Below are positions 37,988 through 50,600 of a DNA stretch of 64,000 nucleotides, piece by piece. This DNA is from Phanerodontia chrysosporium (Eukaryota; Basidiomycota; Agaricomycetes; Polyporales; Phanerochaetaceae). Made by a program: the position numbers and the translations under genes. The stretch lies in assembly GCA_001910725.1 (NCBI GenBank), contig MJGA01000046.1:62001-126000 (forward strand), given 5' to 3'. The first letter of the stretch is position 1. Each line of letters starts with the position of its first letter. The notes below the pieces were generated by a model, which was not told where the DNA came from, made no database searches, and saw only the letters and a list, made by a program, of their open reading frames with translations.

Positions 37988-40340
37988 ATTTGGATTGCTT
38001 TCTCTCGGGCTATTGAGGATGCCTCTTCAAAACTCTCCCCATGTACGCCTACTACCTCCTACCGATGCGATTAGTCTCGGTGCGCGCGACCTCATCTCGC
38101 CTGGTGGCTTGCCTTTCTCCGACATACCAGCTGGTTCCCTTCAGCACTTGCCTATGACCGGTGCTTACCATGTACCCTTACCTAAGCCTCTATGCACTTA
38201 TGGCTCATAGCTGCAACTCCTGCTGGCTTTGCGAGGTTCCAGCGTGCTCGGGGAAAAGAGGGTGCAGACGAGATGCCGTAGTTTCACACGGCTGCATGGG
38301 TCTGCCGTTGAGCATGACCCCAAACGCGGCTCATGACACCGTTGCCTGCTGCGTACTGCCGTCAACGGCACATCGCCATGCGCCTGGACTTATTCAACAT
38401 GTTCCTGGCCCCAGGCTGTGCCGTAGTGCCGTATTCTCGTGCCTGCGGGTGTCGCCACGTTCCCAGACAATTCCCAGCACAGATTGGGTCTAGCTCATGG
38501 CCAGTGAGTGAAGCTGTGGTACACGCGTGTCACCTGAAGTGTTCTGGAAGCCAGCGCTGCACCAAACGACTGAGTCTCTGACAACGGTTTCCATTCTAAT
38601 ATAGCCTCCAGACCCGAGGCAGGGGTTCGCTCAGGGTGGATATCTGCACAACTGAGCTCGTCGCTGCGTTTTGCGCGGTGAACGGAGACAGTGACGCCAC
38701 AACTAGTAAGCCACTGCTTCCCGACGATCCCTGGCCTGTGTCCTTTCTACGACCGGAAAAGGGGGAGCAGCCGTCAGAAAGATCCCAAGATATGGGGTAT
38801 GACCTGCGGTGACTCTGGTGAGAACAGTTTGCCTATTCTTCACCGCGCTCATGCCCTCTGCGGCGATTAGGTTGGCACGAGTCCGAACGTCGTCATCTCA
38901 GGTGTCCATCGTTGTTTGCCTCGCGTACAGGGTTGACATAAGGTTGCTCCCGGACGTGGCACGAGGACGGGAAGGCGTGAGGGTCGACTGCCCCCGCTCA
39001 ATGGCACCGCAACGTGCATGCCCCGAGCAGAGTTCCCTGGGAAGGGTCTGGCATGGAGGGGTCAGATGCCTCTGACAGTGCCCGTCCTCCGAGCTCGGCG
39101 CGATTAGCCTTAGCCTTCGCTGCAGGCACGGGCCCGAGCCGGGGGCAGGCTTGCCCAGAGGAACCTAGTGCGCGGCGAGGCACGGAAGCGGGGACCAGGC
39201 ATCTGCGCAGGCGGGTGCGCGCACAGGCGATTGCGGTGGTGGGAGCCGAAGCTTGACACGGGCGGCCACAGAAGCGGGAGCAGCACGACCGCGCGGACGG
39301 CCCACGGCAGAGGGAGGAGACTGTGCAGGGTTCTGAGCGGGAGCCCTGTGCCCTTCCCGCCCAAGGCGATACGGTCGGGTCCAGGCAATCGCGCCGCGGT
39401 GTTGCAGCGTGGCCGTGGGTCCGGCCAGCTGACAATGTCCAGGTCGCGCGCGGGGCGGAGATAGATGGTGCGCGCTGGGAATGCCCCGATCGGACGTCGC
39501 CAGCGGCTGGGACGGGCGCAGACTGCGGGACGCTGGCTCGCAGAGGCTCGCCGTCTGCTTGCTTTGGGCACGCCCGGAGGCGACGAGGATGCCGGAGGAG
39601 GGCGCAGCATGTCATGGCGGGAGATGGGACGTGATTGCTTGTCCTTGTAACGGGACGTGAAAGGACGGAAAACCGCAGCGTAATGCGCACTATCGCACAC
39701 TCTTCCGCATCACACAGGTGGACCTGAGCGCACCGGAGGCATCGTTGCCCGGGAGATTGTCGCTCACATCCTACAGCGTCCGGCGTCCCTGCGCGATGCC
39801 CACCGTGAGCACTCCCGGACTCACCATCAAACGTTGTACACATACGTCTGTAGCCGATGTCCTGTGCGAGGACCTAGTCAGGATTGGTTTGCGACCGTCG
39901 GCTGGTTTTGCGGGCATCTTCACGAGTGGACAACGCCGGAAACGCACTAGCGTCGGTAGCAGGAGCCAGGACCTTGCAGGCGAGTAAGCTCAACGTGTAC
40001 GGGAGCCGGCGTACCGGTTCGGGAGAGTGCGATTGTACCTCGATCAGTAACTCGGCTAAGCATCGCTGCTGATAAGATAAGTAGCGAGTAAGCAACAAAA
40101 GCAAAGCAGTATTCAGCGAGCATAAGCTGCTTTTGTTATTCGCATTTGAAACAAAGACTTAAATAGCGTGGTTGCCCCGGGAGCGCCCTCGCACGAGCCA
40201 CCCCCCTTCCCGCCGTCGCCCCGGTACGCAGCGCGCAGGGCGTCGACGATCAGAATATTATCGCCGTCGGGCAAACAAACACAGGCTCTTGAACCTCGAC
40301 CACGACCATCGACCTGTCTCTCCCACACTGCCCGCCCGCC
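37988..40340. other. Long intergenic region, GC-rich from about 38.8 to 39.7 kb
   Basis: About 2.35 kb. A 281-codon open frame (39843-38998, minus) and overlapping frames on both strands are explained by GC-rich composition; their translations are Arg/Ala/Ser/Cys-rich without domains. A promoter for the long-leader velvet gene is expected at its right end. I cannot rule out a non-coding transcript. Confidence 0.45.
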
Positions 40341-42296
40341 ATGCTCAACCGTCCTCGAGGGGGCCCGCTCCCCAGCCTCCAGGAGTTCACGGCAATGTCG
40401 ACGGCGAGGAGCCAGGTACGTCCATCAGCGTTCCTGAGACCGCCTCAGAATCATCGATCACCCCACCAGCCCGTCCTGCAATCCACGCGAGACGACATCG
40501 GCCTCCCCGTGACCTTCACCGAGGGGCAGTTCAAGGGCAGGACGATACGGGCAGAGCTGGTTGAGTTGCAGAAGGCCGACCTGGGAAGAAAGTGAGTTCT
40601 ATTGTTCGCTTGGTTCGGTTCCAACCGCTCGTGGTCGACACTGTTCCGGCGCGCTCGTGCAGAGAAACTGAAAGTCACCAGCTGGGGACGCCACCTCTTG
40701 CCCATTCCCCCTTCATCGCGTCTCTGGCTCCGGTGGAGACCTGCGCTTTCACTCAATGAATCCACGCCATCGTATTTCTGCTGTCTCAGGCGCCAAATCC
40801 AGTTCGAGTGGGCGGCGCACCGCCCCATCTATCTCGTACTGATCCATGCACTTTCCAGATATGCCCGCAAGGATAGGCGTCCGCTCGATCCACCTCCAGT
40901 CGTGCAACTTAAGCTCTACGACATCCTGCGTCCAGGGACAGCGTACGAGGAACACAAAGAGTTCGAAAGTTACGAGTACGTGCGCGCCTCTCTTTCTCCA
41001 GATGTTGACACGAGACTGGCTGCAGCGACATTGGTGGATTTGGTGTCTTGTGTCACATCGATCTCTTCCAGGTCTCGCCGCATGAGGAACAATCCACTGA
41101 CCCCTCCGAAGGCCCAAATAAGCGACGTCGCAAGTCACACTCTCGCACCCGCCCCGGTTCATCCGCTACGGCACCGCTTTCTACACCCACCTCCGCGTCT
41201 TCGACGCCCACGCCATCTGCGGCCTCGCCGTCCTTCTCTTACGCGTCTCAGACGGTCAGCCCTGCGTACGCTGGTACTGCCTCACATACACATACCGGGG
41301 CGAACGCCTCCTATGGCGGACCATATACCCTTCCCCCGCCCGCACCACCGGGCAACAGCGGTCAAGTGACGCTGCCGCCGATATCGGCGCTGAATCCGCC
41401 GGGCTCGTCGTATGGCTCGAACTTTCAATTGCCGCCGATGCACCTTCCACCGCCCGGGCTCGCAGACCGGACACTGCCTCCGCTACCGCCGGGACCGCCG
41501 CCACCGCATACACACGCACCGTACACGTTCCCGCCGCCACAGCCACCCACAGTGCTGCCGCCACCGCACCAGCTGGCCGGTCAACCGCCACCGCCGGGCA
41601 CGTCGACAGAGCCGCAGGACGGCAAGCCCGTGCGTGCAGGCCCAGAGGCACCAGAGGGCGTGCTCGCATACCTTAATGGGACGGAGATCCGCGAGAGCAA
41701 CAAGTGCACCGAGGCGCTGTCCGGCGCGACGATCGCGCAGTCGCAGAGCGTGGAGTACATGGGGCGCAAAGTGCTGATGTTCGTTTTCTCAGTCCGTGTA
41801 TCTCTCCATTATTATCGGTGTCTTGCCTTTCTTGTCGCAACCCTGCGTCAGAATCCCCGCTGACCAAGGTCTCCTTTCGTTTTGCAGGATATTGCCGTGA
41901 GGAACGAGGGCACGTTTATCCTCCGCTACCGCGTGTTCAACATCTTCGGCAAGGTACACGGCAAGGCCGAGATACCCGTGCTCGCAGAGTGCTATGGCGG
42001 CCCCTTTCGGATCTACAGCACGAAGGAGTTTCCCGGGCTGCGTCCCTCGACTGATCTCACCAAGGCGAGTATATCGAATCGTCGTCGCCAGTGCCGCTAC
42101 TGACGCTGCTGCGCAGCACCTTTCGATGTTTGGTGTACGTTTAAACTTGCGCGAGACAGAGCGCAAGCGGCGCCGAGGTGGAGGTGGTGACGGGAGCCCT
42201 GGGCCGTCGGACAATGCGCGTGGACGCCGCCGTCGCCGACGACGGCGTGACGACGATGACAGCGACGAAGATGAGCTTAGCGATGACGACGACTAG
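40341..42296 (+). CDS. Velvet-domain transcription regulator, VelB-like
   Basis: The velvet domain is in two halves. First half: FKGRTIRAELVELQKADLGRK, YARKDRRPLDPPPVVQLKLYD, and DDIGGFGVLCHIDLFQVSPH, across three exons. Then a Pro/Ser/Tyr-rich insert of about 190 residues (SPAYAGTASHTHTG, LPPPAPPGN). Second half: EYMGRKVLMFVFS, DIAVRNEGTFILRYRVFNIFG, FRIYSTKEFPGL, DLTKHLSMFGVRLNLRETE. The tail is basic then acidic (ERKRRRGGGG, DDDDSDEDELSDDDD). A long insert inside the velvet fold is characteristic of VelB among the velvet proteins VeA, VelB, VelC and VosA, which bind DNA as dimers and control development and secondary metabolism. The last intron has a GC donor (GCGAGT at about 42065) ending GCGCAG at 42117. 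The 268-nt intron after 40591 is long for this genome. Confidence 0.85.
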
Positions 42297-43867
42297 GCGC
42301 TGTGTACGAAGATTCCACATCGGTTGGTTGTAATATTTCGTTGCGATGTAAAACGGGTTCGTTCCACCCTTCCTATTCGTATGCAGCCGGTCTCGCTGAC
42401 GAGCAGCAGGTTGTTTATTCTGCTTAGGTTATTTGTCGCTGTCTTGTCGTTCCGCTGGGCGCTGTCTCTGTGCGCCAGACCGCGCAGTCGGACGCCGCGC
42501 AGCGGGGCATTGTACACATACAAAACAAAAAACAACAAAACATATCTTGCGTCCTGATCTTGCACCCTGCATGTCGTCTGCCGCCACAATAGACTTTTCT
42601 TGGGTGCTTGCTGGCCCGAGCACCAGCACGCGACGTGCCGCCGCCTGTTCATCCGCTGCCCCGAGTCTTGGCCGTCGGGCGCCTGGTTCCCGGTTCGCAG
42701 CGCCCGGCTCGCAAACGCCGTGCAGCAGCCGGGCTTGGAACGCGGAGCCTTCGGCAGCACGGTTTTTGTGCTAACACCGCCAAACTCTGCGCACGGGCCC
42801 GCCGTGCCCTTTTTTGCACCCGCTTGGTCCAGTTCTTCTTTTAATAATTGTACGGACGCATCTGGCATGTATGTTCTGTGCTTTGTGCAGACGGTCACGA
42901 AGGATGTCGAATCGTCGATGGTGTCTGTCGTGATCAATCGTATCCGTACTGACAGCCTCCCTACCTAATTGTGAGACGGCCGCGGTTTCTCCTTATTGTA
43001 CGCTGCCCGCAATCGACACCGCGAAAGCCTAGGCCTTGGTAGCACGACATGATGCTGAAGCCGAAGACCGCATCGAAGGGCCAAAACATTGTATGCCACT
43101 CGTCTGCACTACATGATGTTATCGTGCCTGTCGCAAGGGTCCGGAAAGAAAGTCTTTCGTGCACCTTGGCGTCTTCGTTGACTGTCCTGCCCCAATGAGG
43201 CCTATACTGGAAGTGAGATGTGGTGAGTAGATTATGTGATTGGACATGAACGATTAGCTTCTCGGTGCTCGATGAAATAGACCCTAACTGCTCCCTCGTT
43301 TACGAAATTCACGGTATACGTTGTCTAGTGGAAGTAAGAGTCACGCAAACAGTGCCCTCCACAAGGCGACCCAGATGCGTGACCCAAGCCGCGTCTCGCT
43401 CAGTGATACCATTTGCGACCAACCTAACGGGTATGGGGTGAAACTCAGCCAATAACGAAGCGTGATGACCTTGTCGCGCTGGTTCTGCGGATGCTATATG
43501 CGCAGAGGAACGGGGATACTCATTTGCAATGCTTGTTGGCTGGCTTGCGAACCTGGGTGGAGCCCTATACGCTGGAAATACCTGAACGAAGGGCTCGACG
43601 CACCCTCTTGCATTCGGGTGAGCTCCACTAGTCGATGAGCGTGCTTGACGCTTTCAAAGGGCGTGGTACGGTGCTACGAACGATCTCGTCCATTGCGCCC
43701 CCGCGTTCCGTTCATCGAGTGGAAGCTTCTGATATCCCCAAACGAACACTTTCAGCGAGTGGCGGGAGGGCAGAAGTGAGAGCTGGACGACCACGTAAAA
43801 TTCACGACGCATGTGCAGCAGAATGTAGAGTTCGCAAGAGGCATAGGCATGTAGCAGACGCGAAGAT
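42297..43867. other. Intergenic region between velvet gene and uL14m
   Basis: About 1.57 kb. A 214-codon minus-strand frame (42937-42293) has no recognisable domain and runs antisense past the velvet 3' end; I treat it as chance. No RNA gene recognised. Confidence 0.4.
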
Positions 43868-44381
43868 CTAGATAACCTTTACACAGAGTAAGCGTGTAAT
43901 CATCCGGTGAGTATAGAGAAACGCCGCGCACCTTGGGAGCTAAGCTGACAATCTTGCCCCAACCCTTCATCCGCAAATCCGCACTGACAACGCCAGCAAT
44001 GCGCGTACCCAGCATCTCGCGTTTGTTGTTCAAAAGCACCGCGGCATTGTCGTCGAATCTGACTATCCGACCGTCCGGCCGGCGCACCTCCTTCTTGGTT
44101 CGGACTATGACGGCGCGACGGACATCTCCTCGGCGGACCTTGACGGCGGTGGACGACTGGAGTGCAGCAGCGGACAATGGCCGTGCACGCTTGACGATGC
44201 AGACAATCTCGTCTCCGACGCCTCCCCAGCCGTTGTTGACCTTTTGCTTGAGCACGTTCACGCACTCGACCAGGAGTGCTCCTGAGTTATCTATGACCTT
44301 TCAAGCGACCAAGCCATCAGAACGGTCCGGAGTGCGCGAGCTGAGCTTACCCACATTAAGCGTGCCCTTAAGGCCAATCAT
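43868..44381 (-). CDS. Mitochondrial ribosomal protein uL14m
   Basis: Three exons. Exon 1 (44381 downward) encodes MIGLKGTLN; an intron with GTGGGT donor follows; exon 2 gives [79 protein letters not shown] and [13 protein letters not shown], ending SLAPK. A short last exon adds V-I-stop, as in bacterial L14 (LAPEVL). The protein binds 23S-type rRNA in the mitochondrial large subunit. It is divergent from hexokinase. Confidence 0.9.
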
Positions 44382-44747
44382 AGCCCCGAACGAAAGTGCG
44401 TGTAGAAGAAGGAGGGTGGTGGAGGGACAGAAAGCAATGTTCAGCGTTCCGCGCTTACCGAATAAGCGGACGAGTTCAAGTCCGCTTATCAGGAACTGTT
44501 ACACGGGTAAGCCACGCATACTAGTCGACGCTTCTCACGGGTAAGACAAGCGACTAGGATCTACTTACCGCCTCTAAAGCGAGATTTAAAGCAGTGGATC
44601 TTCGATCGTACATCCACCCCGCACAGCGGAGGCTCTTCAAACTTGTGTCAACCACGGCGAGATTTGCTCGTATCGTCGTCTGCGCTCTCTCGGATTCCGC
44701 CTTGGCGAAATTTTCTCGTGTAGTTCCCCTGATTTAGGCTCCAGAAC
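44382..44747. other. Divergent promoter region of uL14m and hexokinase
   Basis: About 365 bp shared by two divergent genes. Nothing specific recognised besides two short inverted words CGCTTAC/CTTATC-like around 44455-44490. Confidence 0.4.
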
Positions 44748-46874
44748 ATGTCCGATCGCCAGGGCGTATCTTCACCTCCAGCTGCGGCTGCTCCTACTCC
44801 CCCATCCTTCCACACTCGCTCCAGCGACCAGGAAGACCTCCCGCACGCAACCAAGCGGTATGGCAGCATCAGCTTAGTGGCCCCCTTCTTACACAGACGA
44901 TCTACAGAAAGATGGCAGACCACCTCAGAAGGCTTGAAGCCATGTCAGTGTTCCTGATGCTTCCCCCAACGAATCCGGCGCAGACGTATTTTCCCGCAGG
45001 TTTACACTCACTCCACAGAGGATGAGGATGATTGTCGAGGCTTTCAAGGATGCCCTCGAGCTTGGGTTGTCGAAGCCGGGACAGGTCGTGGTACGTGACA
45101 TCAGTACGCCCGTAACTGCTTGCATTTAGTCAGGTCTGCAGCCTATGATACCCACGTATGTGTTTGGCTGGCCTACTGGAAAGGAATCTGGAAATTATCT
45201 TGCCGTGGATCTTGGTAAGTTGGTCAGCATCATCGGCCACTGCGTGATACTCAACTGTTTACGGGCCTGCGATGTAGGAGGTACCAATCTGCGAGTTTGC
45301 CTTGTGACACTCCAGGGCGGTGGAAAGTGGGAGATCACACAAACAAAATATCGCCTTAGTGAAGAGCAGAAGCACGACGAGGGTCAACTTCTCTTCGACT
45401 TCTGTGCGGAGTGTCTGAAGACTTTCGTCGAATCAAGCATCGAGTCTGGAACCATTCAGAAGGGCGCCATTCTGCCGCTGGGCTTTACAGTACGCATACA
45501 TGATCCTACAGAATGTTCGGTTCACTTACTCTTCGCGACAGTTCTCATACCCTTGCTCGTAAGCTGACGAGGCAGTATATATGAGTCCTTCCCTGATCAG
45601 CTCCGCAGGCAAGACAAGATTGACCACGGAGTGCTCATCCGGTGGACGAAGGGCTTTGGCGCGCCAAACACGGAGGGTCATGACGTCGTCGAGATGTTCA
45701 AGCGAAGCCTGGAGAAATATGTGCGTCTACGCACCTCGATGGACGTCATTACTCACTGACGGCTCTTGCAGAATGTGCCAGCTGAAGTCGTAGCGCTCAC
45801 GTGCGACACCACGGGAACCCTCATTGCCTCTCACTACGTGAACCCGGCGACCAAGATTGCATGCATCTTTGGCACCGGCTGCAATGCGGCATACATGGAG
45901 CGTGCGAGCGATATCCCGAAGATCGGCACTCTTGGTATCGACCCACAGGATGAGATTGCCATCAATTGTGAATGGGTAGAGATAACCATTTGCTACCGAG
46001 ACTACAGTCACTCACATCGGTGTAGGGTGCATTCGATTCCTTTGAGCATGAACACTTGCCGAGAACGAAATACGACATTATTATCGACGAGGCCTCCAAC
46101 AAGCCTGGTGAACAGGCATTCGAGGTAGGATTGCCGCACGGTCTCTTTCCATGCAGCCGCTGCTCATGTCGTGGATACTAGAAACTCATCTCTGGTCGTT
46201 ACCTCGGCGAGATTCTGCGGCTAATCATCTGTGAACTCATCGACGAGGGTGTCCTCTTCCTCGGCCAAAACACCTACAAGATCGAGATACCCTACAGCTT
46301 CGACACCGCCTTCCTATCGCTCATGGAAAGGTACGCTTCTATTGTAGCAGCGTCTTCCATGTCTCACCGATGACGTAGCGACCCAACGGACGAGCTATTG
46401 ATGATCATCGGCATCTTCTCCCACTTCTTCGCGCTGGAGACGACACTCGCTGAGCGCCAGTTCTTCCGTGCTCTCGCGAAGCTTGTCGGCCGGCGAGCAG
46501 CGCGCCTCAGCGCGTGCGGTATCGCGGCCATCGTTAGCAAAATGGGCTATCTAGAGGAGGGATGCGCTGTGGGCGCGGACGGTTCTTTGTACAACGTATG
46601 TCCAGCACATCGCGCCACGCACTCGATGGGACTGACACCTCTGACAGAAATACCCTGGATTCGCGGACCGGATACATGAAGGACTTGTAGATATTTTCGG
46701 CGAGAAGGGCCGGAACATCGTCACCTACCACGCAGAGGATGGGAGCGGCATCGGGAGCGCGATCGTCGCAGGTATGTCTCGCTCACCTCGACCATCATGG
46801 CACCCGCTCACTCGTTGGCGGCCTCAGCTATGACTAAAAACCGCAAGGAGGCCGGCCGCTACCCTAACCTGTAG
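44748..46874 (+). CDS. Hexokinase
   Basis: Sugar kinase of the hexokinase family; phosphorylates glucose/fructose at C6 with ATP in the cytosol. Exon 1 starts MSDRQGVSSPPA and ends PHATKR; splicing to CTACAG at about 44903 gives KMADHLRRLEAM then FTLTPQRMRMIVEAFKDALELGL. Key blocks: FGWPTGKESGNYLAVDLGGTNLRVCLVTLQG (phosphate-1 loop), ILPLGFTFSYP, LIRWTKGFGAPNTEGHDVV (sugar-binding Thr/Lys/Asn/Asp), TCDTTGTLIAS (phosphate-2), FGTGCNAAYME, AINCEWGAFDS, and the adenosine motif DGSGIGSAIVAAM. End EAGRYPNL. About ten exons, all consistent. Length is normal for a fungal hexokinase, with no sign of the altered motifs of regulatory hexokinase-like proteins. Confidence 0.92.
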
Positions 46875-47633
46875 CATCTACACACTGACGAATCAAGCAA
46901 CTTGTACTTGTAGCTCGTCGCTCGATCAGATTCCTGCGCTACTGGAAACTACATATTCTCCGAAACCATGACATGCTCGCGAAGAAGCTGCTTCAGTGTT
47001 CAAACGAACAAGTATAGACAACGACAACTTGAATGAGTCTTGCGATCGTGTAACGTCGCAAGCAGTATTTGGGGCATCGGCCCTTACGTTCATATACATC
47101 ACCGCACTGTGTAACCTGAACTACACTCATCGCGCACACTACAGCTATACAGGGAAAGTAAGACTGCTTAGCCCGGGGCATTCCCCTGCAATTGTTAGTG
47201 AGACCTGTCATACTTACTAGTCCTCCTCCTCCTCGCCACTGTCCCCTCCGCAGCCGGACGGCGCTGTACCTCGTCGTAGCGATCTTAGCTGCAACCCAAA
47301 CCTGAGAGGAGGCTAGTCGCTTCTCTGGCCCGTCGTAGGATCCACACGCTCGCGAGTAGAGCAATCCGCACTTGTAGCCTGTCGCTGAATCGGATCTCCG
47401 GGCTGGGACGACATTCGCCCGCGGCGTCACACATGTCGAACACGACCCTTGAGATATTCTATCGCCGTTCGCAAATGCGGACGGCCGGAGTATCGTTTCC
47501 TCAGCGTCATCCAACTGCGTCGTACAACATGGTATACATCGATCTGCACCTAACATACACGACCACTGTACAGAGAAAGCAAGACTAAGCGGACTGTAGC
47601 TGACAAGGTAATTCGTCAAGGACGATAGATGTG
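46875..47633. other. Intergenic region between hexokinase and FunK1 B
   Basis: About 760 bp; the right border region of the inverted duplicate. A 208-codon minus frame (47619-46993) has no domain and is probably chance. Confidence 0.4.
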
Positions 47634-50600
47634 CTAGACGTCGTCCTCGTTGAACTCCTCGCCGCTGACCTCGTACTCCGAGCCGTCATCCTCGGATACC
47701 TCGTCCTCGTCCTCATCGTATTCGTCGTCTCTGTCGTCGTCTCTGCCACCGTAGTCCGAGTCTCCACCTTCCACTGCTGCAGCATTGTCGGCGAGGCGTA
47801 CTCTCTTCGACCCGCGGGTCTTCTTGGGGGTGTTGGGGTCTGCAGGAGGCTGAGACACAGTCTCGGACGCTCTCTCGAAGGTTGAAAGTCCTCGGTTTCG
47901 GACTGGGCCCACAAACTGAAGCTCGGCGAATTCGTCCTTGAACTTGTCATCGCTCGTCCACCGGGTACTGGCCAGCGCGACGTCGAGGAACTTGCATATG
48001 TCCTTGTGGTCATTAAGGGGGTCGGGCGCGAACGGAGCCTTGGGTCTTTCCTTGGGTTTATCGTCTAGCCAATCAAGAAAGTCCGAAGGTTCGAGCGGCT
48101 CGGTACTAAAGGTGGTTGCGAACGCGGAGTACTTGTCAGGTAGTTCGCGCACCGCAGTGGAGTTGTAGTGTTTACGACAAAGGGCGTGGAGAGCTTTGAG
48201 CAGTTGCGAGAACATGGAAGGCTCGATCAACCGGTAGGGTTCCTGGTCGGACTGGTAGATAATGAATTTCCCCTTCCCCCCAACAGCGTAGCGTCGTTCT
48301 TCAACTTTCTTGCTCCTTTCATCGTAAAAGAAGAGTAAGACGTGGGAAGACAAGGAATCATCGTCATCGAAGGGTTCAGCGGGGGCCTTCTTCGGTTCTT
48401 CCGTTAGCGTGTGGTTATGGTACTGCAGCGTCAAGAAGTCCATGACGTGGATGAACGACTCCAGGTCGTCTGAAACCCAGTGGGGTTTGATGGGATACAT
48501 CAAGAGCGGGCCAGACATGAAAGGCCAGGTTCCCTGTTCCGCGCGCGAACGTGAAGTTCATACAAACAGGGCAGTTTCTGATCACTCACTGAGCGAGAAT
48601 GCTGCGTTGGTTCACGACCGGGAGTAACATCGACCGCGCGGCTGAGATCCCAGTCCGTCAGGATGCCGCGGGGAGACCTCACGATGTCCGGCGAACGGAT
48701 ATCGATGAGGATGTTGCCGATGCTAATGTCGCGGTGAAGAACACCCTGTCCGTTTGCCCATGCGCCACGGTGAGCTGAAAAGAGGATCAGGGGATCAGAA
48801 AGCGAAAGCCATTACCACTCGAATGCGAATCACTCACCCTCGAGAGCATCGCGAATGACGTGGACCATTGCACGGCTATCATGGTACTCGGACAGGGGAA
48901 GGCCAAGCGTTGTCGTCACTACACGGTAGTGCTTGCGTCTGATGATCTTCCGTCCCGGTGTCGCGAGGTAGATTTGGTTTCGCGTGTACTGCGCTGCATC
49001 TGAGTAGCCGGCCGTCTCTTCATTCCGCCGGCCACGATGTGCGGAATGTTCTTGACACCAAGTGCGTGCAACTTTCGGTAGGTCTCGAGTTCCTCCGTGA
49101 TACCTGGGGAGTCGCCGCGCCACGTATCCTTCAAGAACACAAGCTGGCGTTGGCCGACGACGTATGCGAAGAACCCGACGGTGCCTCGTCCTGTGGGAGA
49201 GAAGATGCCGATGCGACGCTTGCCGATGACGAGGGTCAAGGGTTCTGGCGGGGGGCTTGTCTGCGGTTGTGACTTCGGGTCGAGAGCAAAGACGGGAACC
49301 TTGAGCTAGGGATGCGATCGCGATGAGTGACTAACGCTGGCAATAGTGCCGGAGTAAGAAAACACACCTGACGCAACGGATAAAGCTTATAGTCCTCCTT
49401 CATCTCGTCGATGAACTTCATCTCGTACGCGGCGCCAGGGGCCGTTGAGTGCTCGAGCTGCTTGCGGTAGTCGTTCAGCTCGTCGATCTGAGCCCTCGTC
49501 GCGAGAGACACGGAAGTGTCGAAGCCCTGCGCTCGGGGCGATCCCTTTGCCAGCCGGTAGAGGAAGTTGAGCAGCGGCTTGGGGTTCTGCACGTAGTCGA
49601 ACGCCTCAGTCACCACCGCGCCGCAGCGGTCCCAGCGCATTAGGCGCGCCTTGTTGCGCACGATGAGCACGGTGTAGACGAACTCCCGCGGCTGGCGGAC
49701 GAACATTTCCATCGCGTAGCGAATGAGCTGGTTACGAGCCCTCGCTGCGTCCTGCGTCCAACGCAGCGTAGGCCGAACACCACCCTCGGGGATGACCTTG
49801 GGCAGTGCTTGGTCCTTGAAAGGATCGCTTTTAGTCTCCACCTTGAGCTCGATAGCGCAGATGGCCCATGCCCAAGCCGTGCGCGCGAGATAGGGCTTGC
49901 GCTCGTCGGCAACAGTGCTCTTGTCTATATCTCCCTGGGAAAGCTTCCATGCGCTGCGCCCAGGATATCCCTGCGGGGTGCCGTCAGGGTTCTTGGGGTC
50001 GTAGTACATGGCGAAATCCGTCTTGTGGTCGAATTTCGAGTCTTCGATATGGCCTGCCACGTCCTTCATAGAATACAGCGTGGAATCCAGCAGGTCGTTG
50101 GCGACTTTGCACTGCGTAGTAACCAAACGGTCAGTTGCTCGTGCGCCACAATGGCGGAAATGGCGATAGCTCACCAACGGCGCATGCATATCAGACTCCT
50201 TGGTGGGTTTGAACTTTCCGCGCTTTCGCTTCTTTCCCTTGGAACCATAGAAGGCTTCCTGCAACGTCTTCTGGCTCTTGGCGACTGTGGCGGATGGCAC
50301 CTCGTCGCCTGGCGGGCCTTCGCGCTCCTCGAACTGCTGCACCGAGATCTGTGTCCAATGTTCCCACATGTGGCGATCGGCTCGTCCAGAGTTCCCGCCT
50401 TCCTTGTGTCCGTGACCGGTACGAGTAACTGCAGGGTTACTGGGCGTGCTCTTAGAGTCTCCGAGCCCAGCAGTATTCTGTGGCGGAGGGTCCTGGGGGT
50501 CAGTAGCAGTACCGGGGGCGGAGGCAGGTGCGGTATCGTGTGTAGAAGGATCGGGTACAGAGTTCTGGGGCTGAGGCGGAGTAGATGGGGCTTCAGCCAT
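47634..50600 (-). CDS. FunK1-type fungal protein kinase, block B copy
   Basis: Collinear with the 33777-36683 gene, in reverse orientation. Start MAEAPSTPPQPQ (the in-frame upstream Met at 50636 is not shared with copy A). Exons encode GHKEGGNSGRADRHMWEHW, ARTAWAWAICAIELK, RARNQLIRYAMEMFVRQPR, MRWDRCGAVVTEAFDY, KRRIGIFSPTGRGTVGFFAYVV, LVFLKDTWRGDSPG, HRDISIGNILID, LTDWDLSR and MSGPLLMYPIKPHWVSDDLE. The tail is rich in Asp/Glu (GRDDDRDDEYDEDEDEVSEDDGSE) instead of the Lys-rich stretch of copy A. All splice sites seem conserved and no stop was found, so both copies look functional while the C-terminal tails have diverged. Confidence 0.9.

Noticed and set aside
38998..39843. 281-codon minus-strand open frame
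   Set aside because: Overlapping long frames occur on both strands in this GC-rich stretch; the translation is Arg/Ala/Cys/Ser-rich and resembles no family.
42293..42937. 214-codon minus-strand open frame next to the velvet gene
   Set aside because: No recognisable motif, and it begins in what should be the velvet 3' untranslated region.
46993..47619. 208-codon minus-strand open frame
   Set aside because: No domain; lies in the gap between hexokinase and FunK1 B. Kept as intergenic.
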